64,000 bases of DNA from Globisporangium splendens. Taxonomy: Eukaryota; Oomycota; Peronosporomycetes; Pythiales; Pythiaceae. This document shows, piece by piece, positions 46,101 to 56,408 of this stretch (position 1 is the first letter of the stretch; every line of letters begins with the position of its first letter). The DNA is taken from positions 310,001 to 374,000 of the forward strand of contig VFIW01000041.1 in NCBI GenBank assembly GCA_006386115.1, given 5' to 3'. Made by a program: the position numbers and the translations under genes. The notes under the pieces are model-generated. The model did not search any database. It was not told the DNA's origin and worked only from the letters and a program-made list of their open reading frames with translations.

Positions 46101-47352
46101 GCCCTGGAGTGAGGTGGCGCGAGCAATCACTGTTGCATGGATTTTTACAAGACTTGAACTCAAGCTTCTGAATATCCCGTAGGTTCAACCTCAGTGTACC
46201 CAAGGTTTTATATTCAGATTCATAGGTTTTATTGTGTATGTTTAGGTTTTAGTTATAAAACCTGTATGAGCCCTTGGGTTCATTTGTAGTATAGCACAGG
46301 AACCATAACCATTTTTATTTCAGTTGCATTTTTCCTCCAAGTACTCAAGTCTTCGTTCCTCCCTCCAAGTCGGGAGATCGCTTTCTCTGGCACACAAGCG
46401 TGTGTGGCCATGTTTTGAGGACTGTTTGGAACAGCGCCCTCTTACAGTATGAGGAAAAGTGGCCTGCTCATGAGAAAGAGCTGCTCGCAATCAAGTTTAC
46501 GTTGTCAAAGTGGCGACACTACCTTCATGGTCGTCAGTTCGATGTGTTTACGGACAATTCGGCTTGTCGGTGGATGCTACATCATCCGAAGGTGACTCCC
46601 AAGCTTGCGCGGATGCTGACGTTCTTCTCCCAATTTGATTTTGTCCTGCACCACGTGAAAGGCAGTACCAATGTGGTGGCTGATGCCTTGTCTCGACCAG
46701 GACCGGAAGAAGTCAAGCAATCCGATGAGTTGCCCATAGTTTCGACTCCCGAAGTGCACGCTTGCGATGATGCGTGTCACGCTCGGTCGCAGTCTATTTC
46801 TCGTCATGTAGTGTCCGCGGCATTTCTACGTCACTTGCCAGATTCGGATTGCTCCGTCTTTCTCTCCGCTGTGGACTTTCGGGGGGAGAGACGCGCCGTG
46901 GCAGTGCGGCAAGAGCAAGTCCACACTGTCGACACGCAGTGGACAAGTGTTCACTTGTCCGAAGCGACGAAGAAAGCCTTTCAAGCTGGCTATTCCCGCG
47001 ACCCAAGTTTTGCCGAAGTGTGGCAGAGTCGCGAAGGGAACGGGAAGTTCGAGAAGCGCAACGGTCTTCTGTTCTTGCGAACGAAGCACCCGGTGTTGCG
47101 ATTGTGTGTACCAAACTCGAGCAAGTTGGTCACAGATGTTATTCAAGAGTTTCACGATGCCCCTGTGGCTGCTCATCCAGGAGTTCGTCGAACACAGCTA
47201 AAGGCGGCTCAATGGCATTACTGGCCCGCCTTGGAAAAAGACATTCACGAGTATGTTGGCAGTTGCCAGACTTGTGCACGATGGAAGTCGAACAATCGGA
47301 AGAAGATCGGCTTGATGATGCCAATTCCGACGCTCCAAGAATGCTGGGATGT
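43195..47352 (+). pseudogene. Gy3 gag-pol, frameshifted and interrupted by a Gy1 LTR
   Basis: Gag starts at the ATG at 43,195. The frame shifts near 43,615, and the continuation (DDYVSRFRHV, overlapping from 43,593) reads on through a CCHC knuckle (CFNCNRPGHRASEC) near 43,950. Protease LIDSGAS is near 44,235, RT with YLDD near 45,258, and the first RNase H motif (TTDAS) near 45,700. After the LTR at 45,799-46,446 the frame resumes at EEKWPAHEKELLAIKF with RNase H, then the integrase zinc site near 47,160-47,280, and stops at the Gy2 insertion. Gy3 RT is clearly distinct from Gy1 and Gy2, which share YFDD instead of YLDD. Confidence 0.88.
45799..46446 (+). mobile_element. Solo LTR of Gy1 in the Gy3 RNase H
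   Basis: 648 bp, TGTAATGGGC...CGCCCTCTTACA, with a perfect 5-bp duplication GTATG at 45,794-45,798 and 46,447-46,451. It has the two GTACTAATCA repeats, paired TGACGTCA sites, and a TATAAAA near 46,254. The same insertion point is occupied by the left LTR of Gy1-a in the inverted Gy3 piece. Confidence 0.95.
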
Positions 47353-47887
47353 TGTAACCGGACACTTCCGAGTTACGCAACACGGTACGTGTGTGAGGAA
47401 GCGTATTCAACGCTTCTCTCAAGGACTCTGTTCCGAGAGCGGTTGCCTGCTTCCTGCAGTGCAACAATCGGTTACCTATAGGTCTCTATAGAGCAACCGT
47501 CGATAACCAAAGGCTTTAGTTAACGGTAAAAATGGAACTGTTTATTTGTTGGAGGTTGCCCCCTGTAGGACAACCTGGATTATCTTTATGTAACTATGAA
47601 CAATAGCAATCTCAAGTGTAATTACTCCCCATGGGGCAATGAGTGGCTATGAAAGACTAACACTAGTTGTCTTATGTGATTGGATGAAATGCATGTTCAA
47701 TTATATCCAATCGGAGGCGCCGTCACTCAGACTGGCTGCCGGCTCCACCGTGAAGGTTCGAGCAAGTACGACGAACCTCATGGTTCGGTCTTAAACTTGT
47801 TGGGCGTACTCTACGTACCGCAAGGTTCGTTTTGGTTGTGTGGCACAACACAAGTGCGTAACCATGTTACAGTGTAACCCCATTACA
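47353..47887 (-). repeat. Gy2 3' LTR (left)
   Basis: 535 bp with TGTAAC...TTACA ends, the same length as the solo LTR at 32,732-33,266 and the LTR at 55,716-56,250. It differs from them at a few positions. It is inserted in Gy3 integrase after GATGT. Confidence 0.93.
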
Positions 47888-48045
47888 CCACCCCCCACTT
47901 AAAGTGCGAAACACTCGAAGGGTCGGTGTGAGAAATGTGTGGATCTCGCGCGTGTGCGCCGAGAAAGGGGAACATTCGTGTATTCCTCGGGAAAGAGCAC
48001 AGCGGCGACGCGTGCGTTAATTTCACCGAGTGTTGGCACATATAG
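47888..48045 (-). other. Gy2 3' non-coding end
   Basis: 158 bp starting with the polypurine tract on minus. It is repeated at 56,251-56,408 with the same length and the same abrupt switch to a Gy1 LTR after ACATATAG. No coding frame is convincing. Confidence 0.7.
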
Positions 48046-48696
48046 TGTAAGAGGGCGCTGTTCCAAACAGTCCCTCAAACACGGCACACACGCTTGTGCC
48101 AGAGGAAGCGATCTCCCGACTTGGAGGGAGGAATGAAGACTTGAGGGCTTGGTGGTAAAATTGCAACTGAATTGAAAAGGTTATGGTTCCTGTCGCTACT
48201 TACAAATGAACCCCAAGGGATCCTACAGGTTTTATAACTAAAACCTAAACATACACAATAAAACCTATGAATCTGATATATAAAACCTTGGGTACACTGA
48301 GGTTGAACCTACGGGATCTTCTAGAAGCTTGAGCTTCAAGTCTTGTATAAAATCCATGCAAAGTGATTGGCTCGCGCCACTCACTCCAGGTGGCAGACAC
48401 ACGTCGGTCTCGTCGCCAGCCCAGTTTCCCAAGCAGGAACCATCACTCAGTACTTGATTAGTACATGGATGTTATCGCTCTGTACTGATTAGTACATGAG
48501 AACGACATTCTGCACTGATCAGCACAGAGAACACTCGTGACGTCATCGAATGACGTCACACGTGCATGTGGGGACTGTCTTACCGTAATCCCTTTTGTTA
48601 TTTGTGTCTCCACAATGCACGCTGAAGGTGGTGTGTGACACACTAGATCTGGGGACAGATCCGCCTTCATGTAATGGCTGGTTATACCCCATTACA
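48046..48696 (-). mobile_element. Gy1 LTR embedded in Gy2
   Basis: 651 bp, about 97 percent like the Gy1-a 5' LTR by eye. The flanks do not match (TATAG on the left, CCTCC on the right), so this is not a simple solo LTR. A polypurine-like GGAAGGGAGG borders it on the right, so it could also have served as the 3' LTR of the neighbouring pol. Recombination between elements is the likely origin. Confidence 0.8.
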
Positions 48697-50011
48697 CCTC
48701 CCTTCCGTGAAGCCGTTGTTCGCGCGTGCTTTGGAAGAGGAGGTAGTGACTGAGGAATTCCTCGTCGTTGACAATGACGGGAGCTCGCTTGAAGACGAGG
48801 GAGCACTCACCATGAAGCTCGGCTCCGTCGACGAGTGGGTCGAGTACGAGGAGTTGCAAAGCGAGCGACACGCCGCTTATCTCCACGAGCTCGAGGGAGA
48901 TCCATCCGCTGACGTCTCGATGTATCGGACGAAGGAGGAAAATGACGCCGTTGAGGCTGTCAACAATCGTAAGAGGAAGCATGAAGTCCTCATTACAAAC
49001 GAAGAGGCAGGAGTGCGAGCCATCGTTCACGATGAGCTCAAGTACTCACTGCCCGAAATGCCGCCGCCAGGACTATGGCCGGCTGGCAAGACCGCATCGA
49101 ATCTGCTCGCGAGAGCCAGACTTTGTGCGAGGGACTATGACGCTCAATTTAAAAATTGGCGTGAAAAGCGATTGCGGGATGAAAATGGGGAATTGCGTAT
49201 TCACCCGATCCCAGTCGTCCTCTTTGTTGGAGAGACGGAAGAAGAGTGCGATGCCGACTTCATGTCGTGCATCAATAAAATTAAGGGAGGTAGCACTCGC
49301 ACAGTGTCGACCGATCCGACAGCGCAACGCAGTCAATGCATGCAATTTGCAGTTGACCGTGTTCGTCTGTTTCGCTCCAAGCAGGGCGGTGGCACGCCTC
49401 TGCAAGCGGGTGGTCGCGCTGGTATCAGGCGACAAATTACTCGCGCGAATGACAGTCCCTCAGTTGCGCCTCAAAGGCGTCAACAAGATCCGGGATGTCT
49501 TCGCGAAGACGCTCAGCAGGCTCCCACGAGCTCTGCGACACATCGTACCCACGCCACTTCACAAGGTAGTGGGTGTTCCCCTTACGCCGCTGCACACGCA
49601 GCAGGCGCTCAACATGGTAGTGGCGCTGTCCCTGCTTGTCAATCAGCGGGACAGGTGGCGCCCTACTTCGCTTCAGCATCGGTGGTTGCACCAGATGCGG
49701 TGGTTGAGATGGTTCACGCGAACGCATCGTCTTTGGGGGCGCTACAGCAAGCCGTCCGTACCCTTCGCCAGCAATATCTGGACGAAACCTCGCTGTTGAA
49801 GCAGAGGGTGACAGCGCTTGAGACGGAGCTGAAGGAAGCTCGTCAGATGCTGGAGGAGTACCACGTCCGCGGGAAGCACTTCCACGCGAGGTACGCTCCG
49901 CGAGTGAAGACGCTTTGGGAGAGGCACAACGCGCTCGTGTCTCGATGGGCGGCGTCAGAGCCCCCTGATGAGACCGACGTGCTCCCGGACTGGGATAAAA
50001 ATCCACAGTAG
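48674..50011 (+). CDS. Gy2 antisense ORF with C-terminal coiled coil
   Basis: A 445-codon frame on the strand opposite gag-pol, from an ATG in the LTR end (MAGYTPLHL) or from 48,812. The first part is acidic (EEEVVTEEFLVVDNDGSSLEDE). A compact middle region includes RIHPIPVVLFVGETEEECDA. An Ala/Ser/Gln-rich stretch then leads to a heptad-repeat helix near 49,730-49,880 (LLKQRVTALETELKEARQML). The last 575 bases overlap the pol linker and chromodomain in antisense. It shares layout but little sequence with the Gy1 antisense frame. The region 48,697-49,436 has no other coding explanation. Confidence 0.45.
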   Translation: MAGYTPLHLPSVKPLFARALEEEVVTEEFLVVDNDGSSLEDEGALTMKLGSVDEWVEYEELQSERHAAYLHELEGDPSADVSMYRTKEENDAVEAVNNRKRKHEVLITNEEAGVRAIVHDELKYSLPEMPPPGLWPAGKTASNLLARARLCARDYDAQFKNWREKRLRDENGELRIHPIPVVLFVGETEEECDADFMSCINKIKGGSTRTVSTDPTAQRSQCMQFAVDRVRLFRSKQGGGTPLQAGGRAGIRRQITRANDSPSVAPQRRQQDPGCLREDAQQAPTSSATHRTHATSQGSGCSPYAAAHAAGAQHGSGAVPACQSAGQVAPYFASASVVAPDAVVEMVHANASSLGALQQAVRTLRQQYLDETSLLKQRVTALETELKEARQMLEEYHVRGKHFHARYAPRVKTLWERHNALVSRWAASEPPDETDVLPDWDKNPQ

Positions 50012-53000
50012 CGTCATGGTAGCGCTTAAGCAAACCCACGTAGAACACGGAGTGCGTTGCCATTCTCGTTGGGAGATCGAGCTTGTAATTCAAGTCTCCA
50101 ATCTTCTCCACAACAGTGTATGGCCCGATGAATCGTGGCAACAACTTACTCCCGCTGGAGAGCGTTGTGACTGCATCGTTTGGTAGGTTTTTAATGCTTA
50201 AAAGCACTTTATCACCCACACAAAACGTTTGTTTGTTCTTTCTACCCGATTTATCGGCGTAGAGCTTTTGCTTGTCTTGCGCAGCAGCTAGTTGGTTGCG
50301 TACGCGATGCAACAATGCTGCGCGCTCATCGACAAATTGCCGCGCTGCCGCGACGGCTTTGTCTTGCTTTTTCGTTGCTCTCGCAACGCGTGCTGCAGAG
50401 AGATCTATTTCTGCGCCGGTGTGTGACACCGCGCGTCCTTCCTTTCGTGGCTGACGCTCACACGAGCAGTCGCCTGATTCCGTCTGAGACTGGCTATTTT
50501 TAGCACGAGTACCGTAACTCGGTACCGTGGGAGAGCCATCTTTAGGGACACGTGTACCGTAACTCCGTACCGTGCCCGACATGTCAATACTCTGCGTGCT
50601 GTCCGGTAAGACCGTGACAGATTCGGAACGCGATCGCACAGGCGGCGCATCGCGCGCGTCCACGTGAGCGGTCGACACCACGTCCGGTGACGGAGATCGC
50701 GCGCTCGCATCGAGCGCAGCGAGTTGCCCTCCTACCGCAGAACGTTCGACGCCCTCGAACAGAGTGACGGGTACGCGCGGGTGCCGCAGCGAGTTAAAGT
50801 AGAACGGAGTCACGGCCGTAGAGGCGTGCTCGCTGCTATTTATAGCAAACTCGGCGTACGGCAGCCAGCGGCTCCAGTCGCGGGGATGATCGACAGCGAT
50901 GCTGCGAAGAATATCCTCGACGACACGGTTCACGCGCTCGGTTTGCCCGTCTGTCTCGGGGTGATCGGCAGAGGACATCGCCAGATCTGTGCCGAGCAGG
51001 CGAAAGAGTTCGCGCCAAAAGGCAGCGGTAAAACGCGGGTCCCGGTCTGATACAATAGACTCGGGCAAGCCGTGATAGCGGAACACGTGCTCTAAAAATA
51101 GGCACGCCGTCTCTTGCGCAGTGACATGCTTGCGCACGGGTGCAACGTGCACCATTTTGCTCAGTCGGTCGACGAACACGACGACGCCTGTGTTGCGCGT
51201 CTTGTCTTCCAGGAAACCGAAGACGAAATCCATGCTGACCGACTTCCAGCAGTCTTGCGGAATCGGCAGCGGATGCAGCGGCGCTTTGTTCTTGCCCGCA
51301 GGCTTCACGCGCTGGCACTGCTCGCATGAGCGTACATAATTGGCCACCCATTTGTACTGGTGTGGCCACCAAAACACATTAGACACTTGCAAGAAGGTCT
51401 TTTCACGTCCGAGATGCCCACTCGCTGGTGCATCGTGAAACTCATGCAGGATCGAAAGTTTCAGATCCTGGTCATGCGGTACATACACACGCGGGTAATC
51501 AAAGTTGGACAGTCGATGCCACAACAACCCGTCGTGATAACTAAACCGAGCAAGCTTTGACTCGAGTTTGGCAGGCAATGGCTCTTTCGACGAGCCGTCA
51601 AAGTGAGCAATCAACAAGCGACATTCATCGTCCTTTGCATAGAGCGACTGGATATTGTCCTTGAGCTTTGTTTGCACTCGACTGATGCTCAGATGCATGA
51701 GATCAGGAGTGCGCTCCAAACACAGGGCGTCAAAGCTGCTGTCAGCGCTCAACTCGTAATCTGGACGGCGCGAGAGCGCGTCCGCCAGAACATTTTCCTT
51801 TCCCGGCTTGTATTCGACCCGAAAGTTGAACTCGGAGAAGAATGCAAGCCATCGCGCCATTCGCTGCGATAAATGGGGGGAATTAATCGCGGTCCGCAAG
51901 GACGCGTGATCCGTGTACACAACGAACGGTGTCGCACCCAAAAGGTGGACCCTGAACTTCAAGAGAGCGTACTTGATCGCAAGCAGCTCCTTGTCGTGCA
52001 CAGGATAATTCTTTTCAGCTGCCTTAAGCAGTCTGCTTTGGTATGATACGACGCGCTCATGGCCGTCATCATCCTTCTGCATCAGCGCGCAGCCGATTGC
52101 AAAATCGCTGGTATCGCACACGACACTGAAGGCTTTCGTGTGGTCCGGCAACGCCAGGACAGGAGCGCGAACGAGCGATTCCTTCACGTCAATGAATGCA
52201 TTCATGACATCGTTTGTCCAGTCCCACTCGACATCCTTTTTCAAGAGATGCGTGAGCGGACGGACTCTTGCCGCATAGTTGTGGCTGTACTTGTGCAAGT
52301 AATTTGCCAAGCCACTTGCGCAAGTCCTTGACATTCTTTGGGATCGGCCAGTCGGCGATCGCCTTGATCTTCTCTGGGTCCGCGCGGACGCCAGCTTTGC
52401 CAACATAGCAGCCCAGGATCGGTATCTCTGAGGCGCCAAAGATGCATTTCTTCAGGTTGCGATACAGACTGTTGTCTCGTAAGCACTGCAACACTGAGCG
52501 CAAATGTCTCTTGTGCACGTCAACGGCACTGAGACCTTCTTCGGCACGACTGTGCACGAAGATGTCATCGAAATAGCTCGGTGCATACGCACGATGAGGA
52601 CGCAGAAGATGCGTTACCAGACGATTGAACGTCGCTGGTGCATTCTTCAAACCTTGCGGCATAACGAGCCACTCCCACAGCATCCCGCTGGGTGTGCTTA
52701 CTGCCGTCAAGGGAACGTCGCTCTCTCGCATGAGGATCTGATAGAACCCATCCATCAGATCCAGTGCGGAGAACACTGTCGAGCCGCCCATGGAGTCGAT
52801 CAAGACATCCTTCCTTGGGATCGGCGTTTGTGCCGGAATGGTGGCGGCGTTCGGCTTGTTGAAAGCGTGAACAATGCGCCAGCCACCAGTCGCTTTCCGC
52901 ACACAAAACGTGGGTGAGCTATGTGGAGACTTGCTTTCTCTCACATGACCGGCGAGGGCTCGTTTCGCGAAGAACTCGTCGATTGCCTCAACCTGCTCGC

Positions 53001-53809
53001 GGGGCAGCGGCCATTGTCTGGTCACGCAATATTTGCTCCCAGGCTCGAGGTCGATCTCGTGCCGTACGCCACGATCAACGGGCAGGGCACTTGGCACTTT
53101 GTCGGGGAAGACATCTTTGAACTCCCACAATAAGTCAAAGTATGGACTGCCTTTCACGGCGTCCCAGTCCTGAGCAGCAAACCGCCTCTGTTTGTCTGAC
53201 TCCAAAACACTCTCATCCGCAGTGGACGAGGTGCACAGTTCGCCACGCGGAAACGCGGTGGGAACGACGATCTCGCGGATCTGATCACGCTCTAGATCCG
53301 TAAGAAAGAGCTCATAGCTCATTTCTTCGAGGGATACAATCGCCTCAGCGGTACTCGGTAGCTCATGGAGCGCCGCAAATTCAGCGAAGAACACTTCGTC
53401 TGATGCGTTTGCTTCCGGACTGCGCGTCGCGCGTCTGAGCGCCACGTCAACGTGAGCGCGATCTATCGACGGATCCGAGATCCTGTCGAAGGTGCGCAGC
53501 GAAGTTGCAGCTGCATTGAGAGATGGGGCAATCGTGTGCGAGGCGGCCGTTTCCTCAGCAACAGATGCCAATGCACTGTCTCTCTCGCGAGCTGACAACT
53601 TGCGTCGCCCTCGTCGGTTGATGCGAACGCGCGACCTCGCGGTTCTGAGCTCCAGTACTGCACCGTCGGGGTGGTACGAGCTGGCTGACGCGTGTACACC
53701 TGTACTGTCGCTGTCACTTGCGGGGGCTGGCTCGGGTGCTCTGGAGCCGCACACTTGCGCACCAGCGTCCACGTCTGGACTTTCTGGCGCTTCCGCACAA
53801 ACTGGGCTA

Positions 53810-53950
53810 CCTGCCGCAGTTGATCTCTTTGCTGGGCTCCCTGCCTCAGCGCATCTTCTAGCTGGGCTCCCTGCCACAGCGTGAGTGTTTTGAGCGGGGC
53901 TCGCTGCCGCCGCATGTCTTCCTGCTGGGCTCCCTGCCACAGCGTGTTCA
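53810..53950 (-). repeat. Degenerate AGSPA-coding repeats in Gy2 pol
   Basis: On plus, GCTGGGCTCCCTGCC-type words recur at irregular spacing. On minus they code AGSPA units with alternating basic and Ala-rich linkers. They form a flexible spacer between protease and RT. Confidence 0.7.
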
Positions 53951-54459
53951 AAGCTCGCATCCATTGCGTGGAAATTTTCCCGCAACCTTCGCTCTTCATC
54001 AGAGGAAGGGGTGGAGCTCCCGATTGTGCGTGCTCGCCAATCGATCCAAGGCTGATGTTCCGCCAGCCAAGGCATCCCTAGGATGAGGTCGTACTTCGAC
54101 CCCATCGCTAGTACCACGAACGTTTCTTTGCAGACAAAGTCGCAAAAACTGAAAGAGAGTTCGACTCGAATTCCTTCAGCGTGTACTGTCGACCCATCGG
54201 CCAGACGTACGATCATCTTCTCGCGCTTGCCACTGTGGACAAGTCGCTCATACGCTTGCAGACTCTGTTCCAGAGCTGCCTTAGAGACGAAGTTCTGTGA
54301 CGCACCGCAGTCAACAAGAACCGTCATTTTCTTCTCATAGCCCTTCACATCGGCGCTATATACCAACATCTCACTCGGAGCCTTGTTGCCAAGAGCTCCT
54401 GGGACTAAGCTTCCCATCTGCACAACTCTAGTAGTCGACGACGCCGAAGCTATAGAGTC

Positions 54460-54504
54460 TGTCTCAGTAGAGCGTCCCGCTTCTACTGAGACATTCCGTT
54501 TCCC
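54460..54504 (-). promoter_or_regulatory. Gy2 -1 ribosomal frameshift signal
   Basis: Read on minus, the gag frame contains G GGA AAC (54,504 to 54,498), a canonical X XXY YYZ slippery heptamer. After four bases comes a perfect 12-bp hairpin, TGTCTCAGTAGA with TCTACTGAGACA, and a 10-nt loop that can add three G-C pairs. The gag stop TAG lies in the 5' arm. A one-base backward slip enters the pol frame directly. This is the arrangement of known -1 frameshift sites in retroviruses and Gypsy elements. Confidence 0.82.
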
Positions 54505-55643
54505 TTTCTTGCCACAGCGGATCTGCCACCTCGATGAGCGTGGTTGCCGCGCGGCGTTTGGTAGTCCCTCGCCTGATTTCCAGTGCGAGGAGCGGGCTGC
54601 CTTGGAGCGGGACACTTCGACTGATAGTGTCCTCGCTTGCCACAGTTAAAGCAGGTCACTTCGGCGCTGCTGAGATCCATTGGTGTCGGACCATGGAAGC
54701 GCCGCTCATTCGTGACTGCTCGGTGGCTGTGATTCGCACCGTTGTGGCGGCCAGCGTTCCAATCAGGTCGGCTGACTCTGAACGATTGCTGCTCAACGAG
54801 CGCAATGCGGATCGCATCTTCCATCGTGGCCGGCAAGCGTCGGTACAACTCCTGACGCGCTGGTCCACTATTGAGGCCGTTGAGAAACGCAGGCACTTTC
54901 ACAGACTCAGGCAAAGGACTGGTCGTGATCGCTGCGCACAGGCTTCTCATCTCCTGGATGTATCGTTCCAGTGAGAGCTTCCCTTGTTTCAAGGAGAAGA
55001 AACGACCTTGCAACAGCACTTCGTTGTTCGGAGGCTGATACATGGCGGTGATTCTCGCACGGAAAATATCCCACGTGTCGAATGCACACTCATCGGCGAG
55101 CAACGTCGAGAATGCCCATTCCGACGCTCGACCGTGCAGGTTCGAGATGGCGTAAGACACCATCTGCTCGTTGCTGTCGATGAGCTGAGCCTTGGCGCAA
55201 CGCTCCACGGCGAGTAGCCAGTGGATGAGCTTGTCGCCATCCGCACCATCGAATTTCGGAGCGTCAATCTTGACAGCTCTTGGGCGGGGAGTTTGGGACG
55301 CGGGTGTCTGAGGCGCAGAAGCCGCACTCGACAAAGACGTGGCTGCACCAGCAACCACAGAAACCACTCGCTCGAGCGCTTCGCGCGACTCAGCAGCTGA
55401 GCGCAGCATCTCTGCGGTCAAGCTTGCGGTGGCTTGCATTTGTGCTTGCGCACTTCGCTCTCCTTCGAGGCGCTGAGCGTTCGAGAAGTTCTCGAACTGC
55501 TCGAGTCGAAAGATTTGCTGTTCCGGCGACGCCGAGAGCACGTCTAGAGCGACTTGGTCGCCTAGCGCTTGTGCCATTCGGGTCAGCACACTCCGGTGTT
55601 CAGCCGAGAGGTGCGGGAACTGCGCAGGGTCAATTGACGCCAT
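54483..55643 (-). CDS. Gy2 gag (capsid and nucleocapsid)
   Basis: 386 codons, undamaged, from an ATG 73 bp after the primer-binding LTR edge. It packages element RNA in cytoplasmic particles. An N-terminal helical region (residues 1-120) is followed by the Gypsy gag core, with FDGADGDKLIHWL near residue 135 and LERYIQEMRSLC near 225. One CCHC knuckle (CFNCGKRGHYQSKC) is near 330, then a Arg/Gly-rich tail. It ends at the TAG within the frameshift hairpin, overlapping pol by 133 bases. Confidence 0.88.
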   Translation of the reverse strand: MASIDPAQFPHLSAEHRSVLTRMAQALGDQVALDVLSASPEQQIFRLEQFENFSNAQRLEGERSAQAQMQATASLTAEMLRSAAESREALERVVSVVAGAATSLSSAASAPQTPASQTPRPRAVKIDAPKFDGADGDKLIHWLLAVERCAKAQLIDSNEQMVSYAISNLHGRASEWAFSTLLADECAFDTWDIFRARITAMYQPPNNEVLLQGRFFSLKQGKLSLERYIQEMRSLCAAITTSPLPESVKVPAFLNGLNSGPARQELYRRLPATMEDAIRIALVEQQSFRVSRPDWNAGRHNGANHSHRAVTNERRFHGPTPMDLSSAEVTCFNCGKRGHYQSKCPAPRQPAPRTGNQARDYQTPRGNHAHRGGRSAVARKGNGMSQ

Positions 55644-55715
55644 TATGAATCCTTGAGGAAGCGATTCAGGCAGTCACCTCTGCCGGGTCGTAGATTGATT
55701 ACGAGTGCTACCAGT

Positions 55716-56250
55716 TGTAACCGGACACTCCCGAGTTACGCAGCACGGTACGTGTGTGAGGAAGCGTATGCAACGCTTCTCTCAAGGACTCTGTTCAGAG
55801 AGCGGTTGCCTGCTTCCTGCAGTGCAACAATCGGTTACCTATAGGTCTCTATAGAGTAACCGTCAATAACCAAAGGCTTTAGTTAACGGTAAAAATGGAA
55901 CTGTTTATTTGTTGGAGGTTGCCCTCTGTAGGACAACCTGAGTTATCTTTATGTAACTATGAACAATAGCAATCTCAAGTGTAATTACTCCCCATGGGGC
56001 AATGAGTGGCTATGAAAGACTAACGCTAGTTGTATTATGTGATTGGATGAAATGCATGTTCAATTATATCCAATCGGAGGCGCCGTCACTCAGACTGGCT
56101 GCCGGCTCCACCGTGAAGGTTCGAACAAGTACGACGAACCTCATGGTTCGGTCTTAAACTTGCTGCGCGTACTCTACGTACCGCAAGGTTCGGTTTGGTT
56201 GTGTGGCACAACACAAGTGCGTAACCATGTTACAGTGTAACCCCGTTACA
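55716..56250 (-). repeat. Gy2 5' LTR (right), shared with a truncated tandem Gy2
   Basis: 535 bp. On its left it abuts the primer-binding site of the complete Gy2. On its right it abuts a polypurine tract, so it also acts as the 3' LTR of a second copy. Confidence 0.92.
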
Positions 56251-56408
56251 CCACCCCCCACTTAAAGTGCGAAACACTCGAAGGGTCGGTGTGGGAAACG
56301 TGTGGATCTCGCGCGTGTGCGCCGAGAAAGGGGAACATTCGTGTATTCCTCGGGAAAGAGCACAGCGGCGACGCGTGCGTTAATTTCACCGAGTGTTGGC
56401 ACATATAG
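56251..56408 (-). mobile_element. Remnant 3' end of a second Gy2
   Basis: 158 bp matching 47,888-48,045, including the polypurine tract and the same right limit, ACATATAG, where a Gy1 LTR starts. Only this 3' fragment of the second Gy2 is left. Confidence 0.85.

Larger units (their letters stand above)
41848..47352 (+). mobile_element. Gy3 chromodomain Gypsy element, 5' part
   Basis: Runs from the 5' LTR through leader, gag, protease, RT, RNase H and into integrase, where a full Gy2 begins after the target bases GATGT. RNase H is split by a Gy1 LTR. The stretch 46,447-47,352 duplicates 33,267-34,172 in inverse orientation, with equal length. Confidence 0.9.
49437..54615 (-). pseudogene. Gy2 pol, one frameshift at the end of RT
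   Basis: Pol is reached from gag by a -1 shift. Protease reads VDCGAS near 54,305, with Cys in place of the usual Thr or Ser. A 250-residue spacer with AGSPA repeats separates it from RT (YFDD near 52,565). A small deletion near 52,310 shifts the frame just before ANYLHKYSH, and the second frame carries RNase H (52,130-51,750) and the integrase zinc site near 51,400. The Asp-Asp-Glu triad is near 51,230, 51,045 and 50,935. The GPY module (FIGPYTV) is near 50,125 and a chromodomain (YLVKWRGYDVSQSSWE) near 49,530. Between the Glu and GPY lies an extra stretch with two SYGTR repeats near 50,510-50,560. Confidence 0.88.
47353..56250 (-). mobile_element. Gy2 chromodomain Gypsy element, with an embedded Gy1 LTR
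   Basis: Two 535-bp LTRs enclose gag and pol on minus. The primer-binding site TGGTAGCACTCG lies beside the right LTR and the polypurine tract (AAGTGGGGGGTGG) beside the left LTR. Only the left flank keeps the target bases (GATGT). The right LTR is followed by another copy of Gy2's 158-bp 3' end at 56,251, so a second, truncated Gy2 is joined in tandem. Pol is Gy1-like in RT and integrase but distinct in sequence. Confidence 0.9.
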
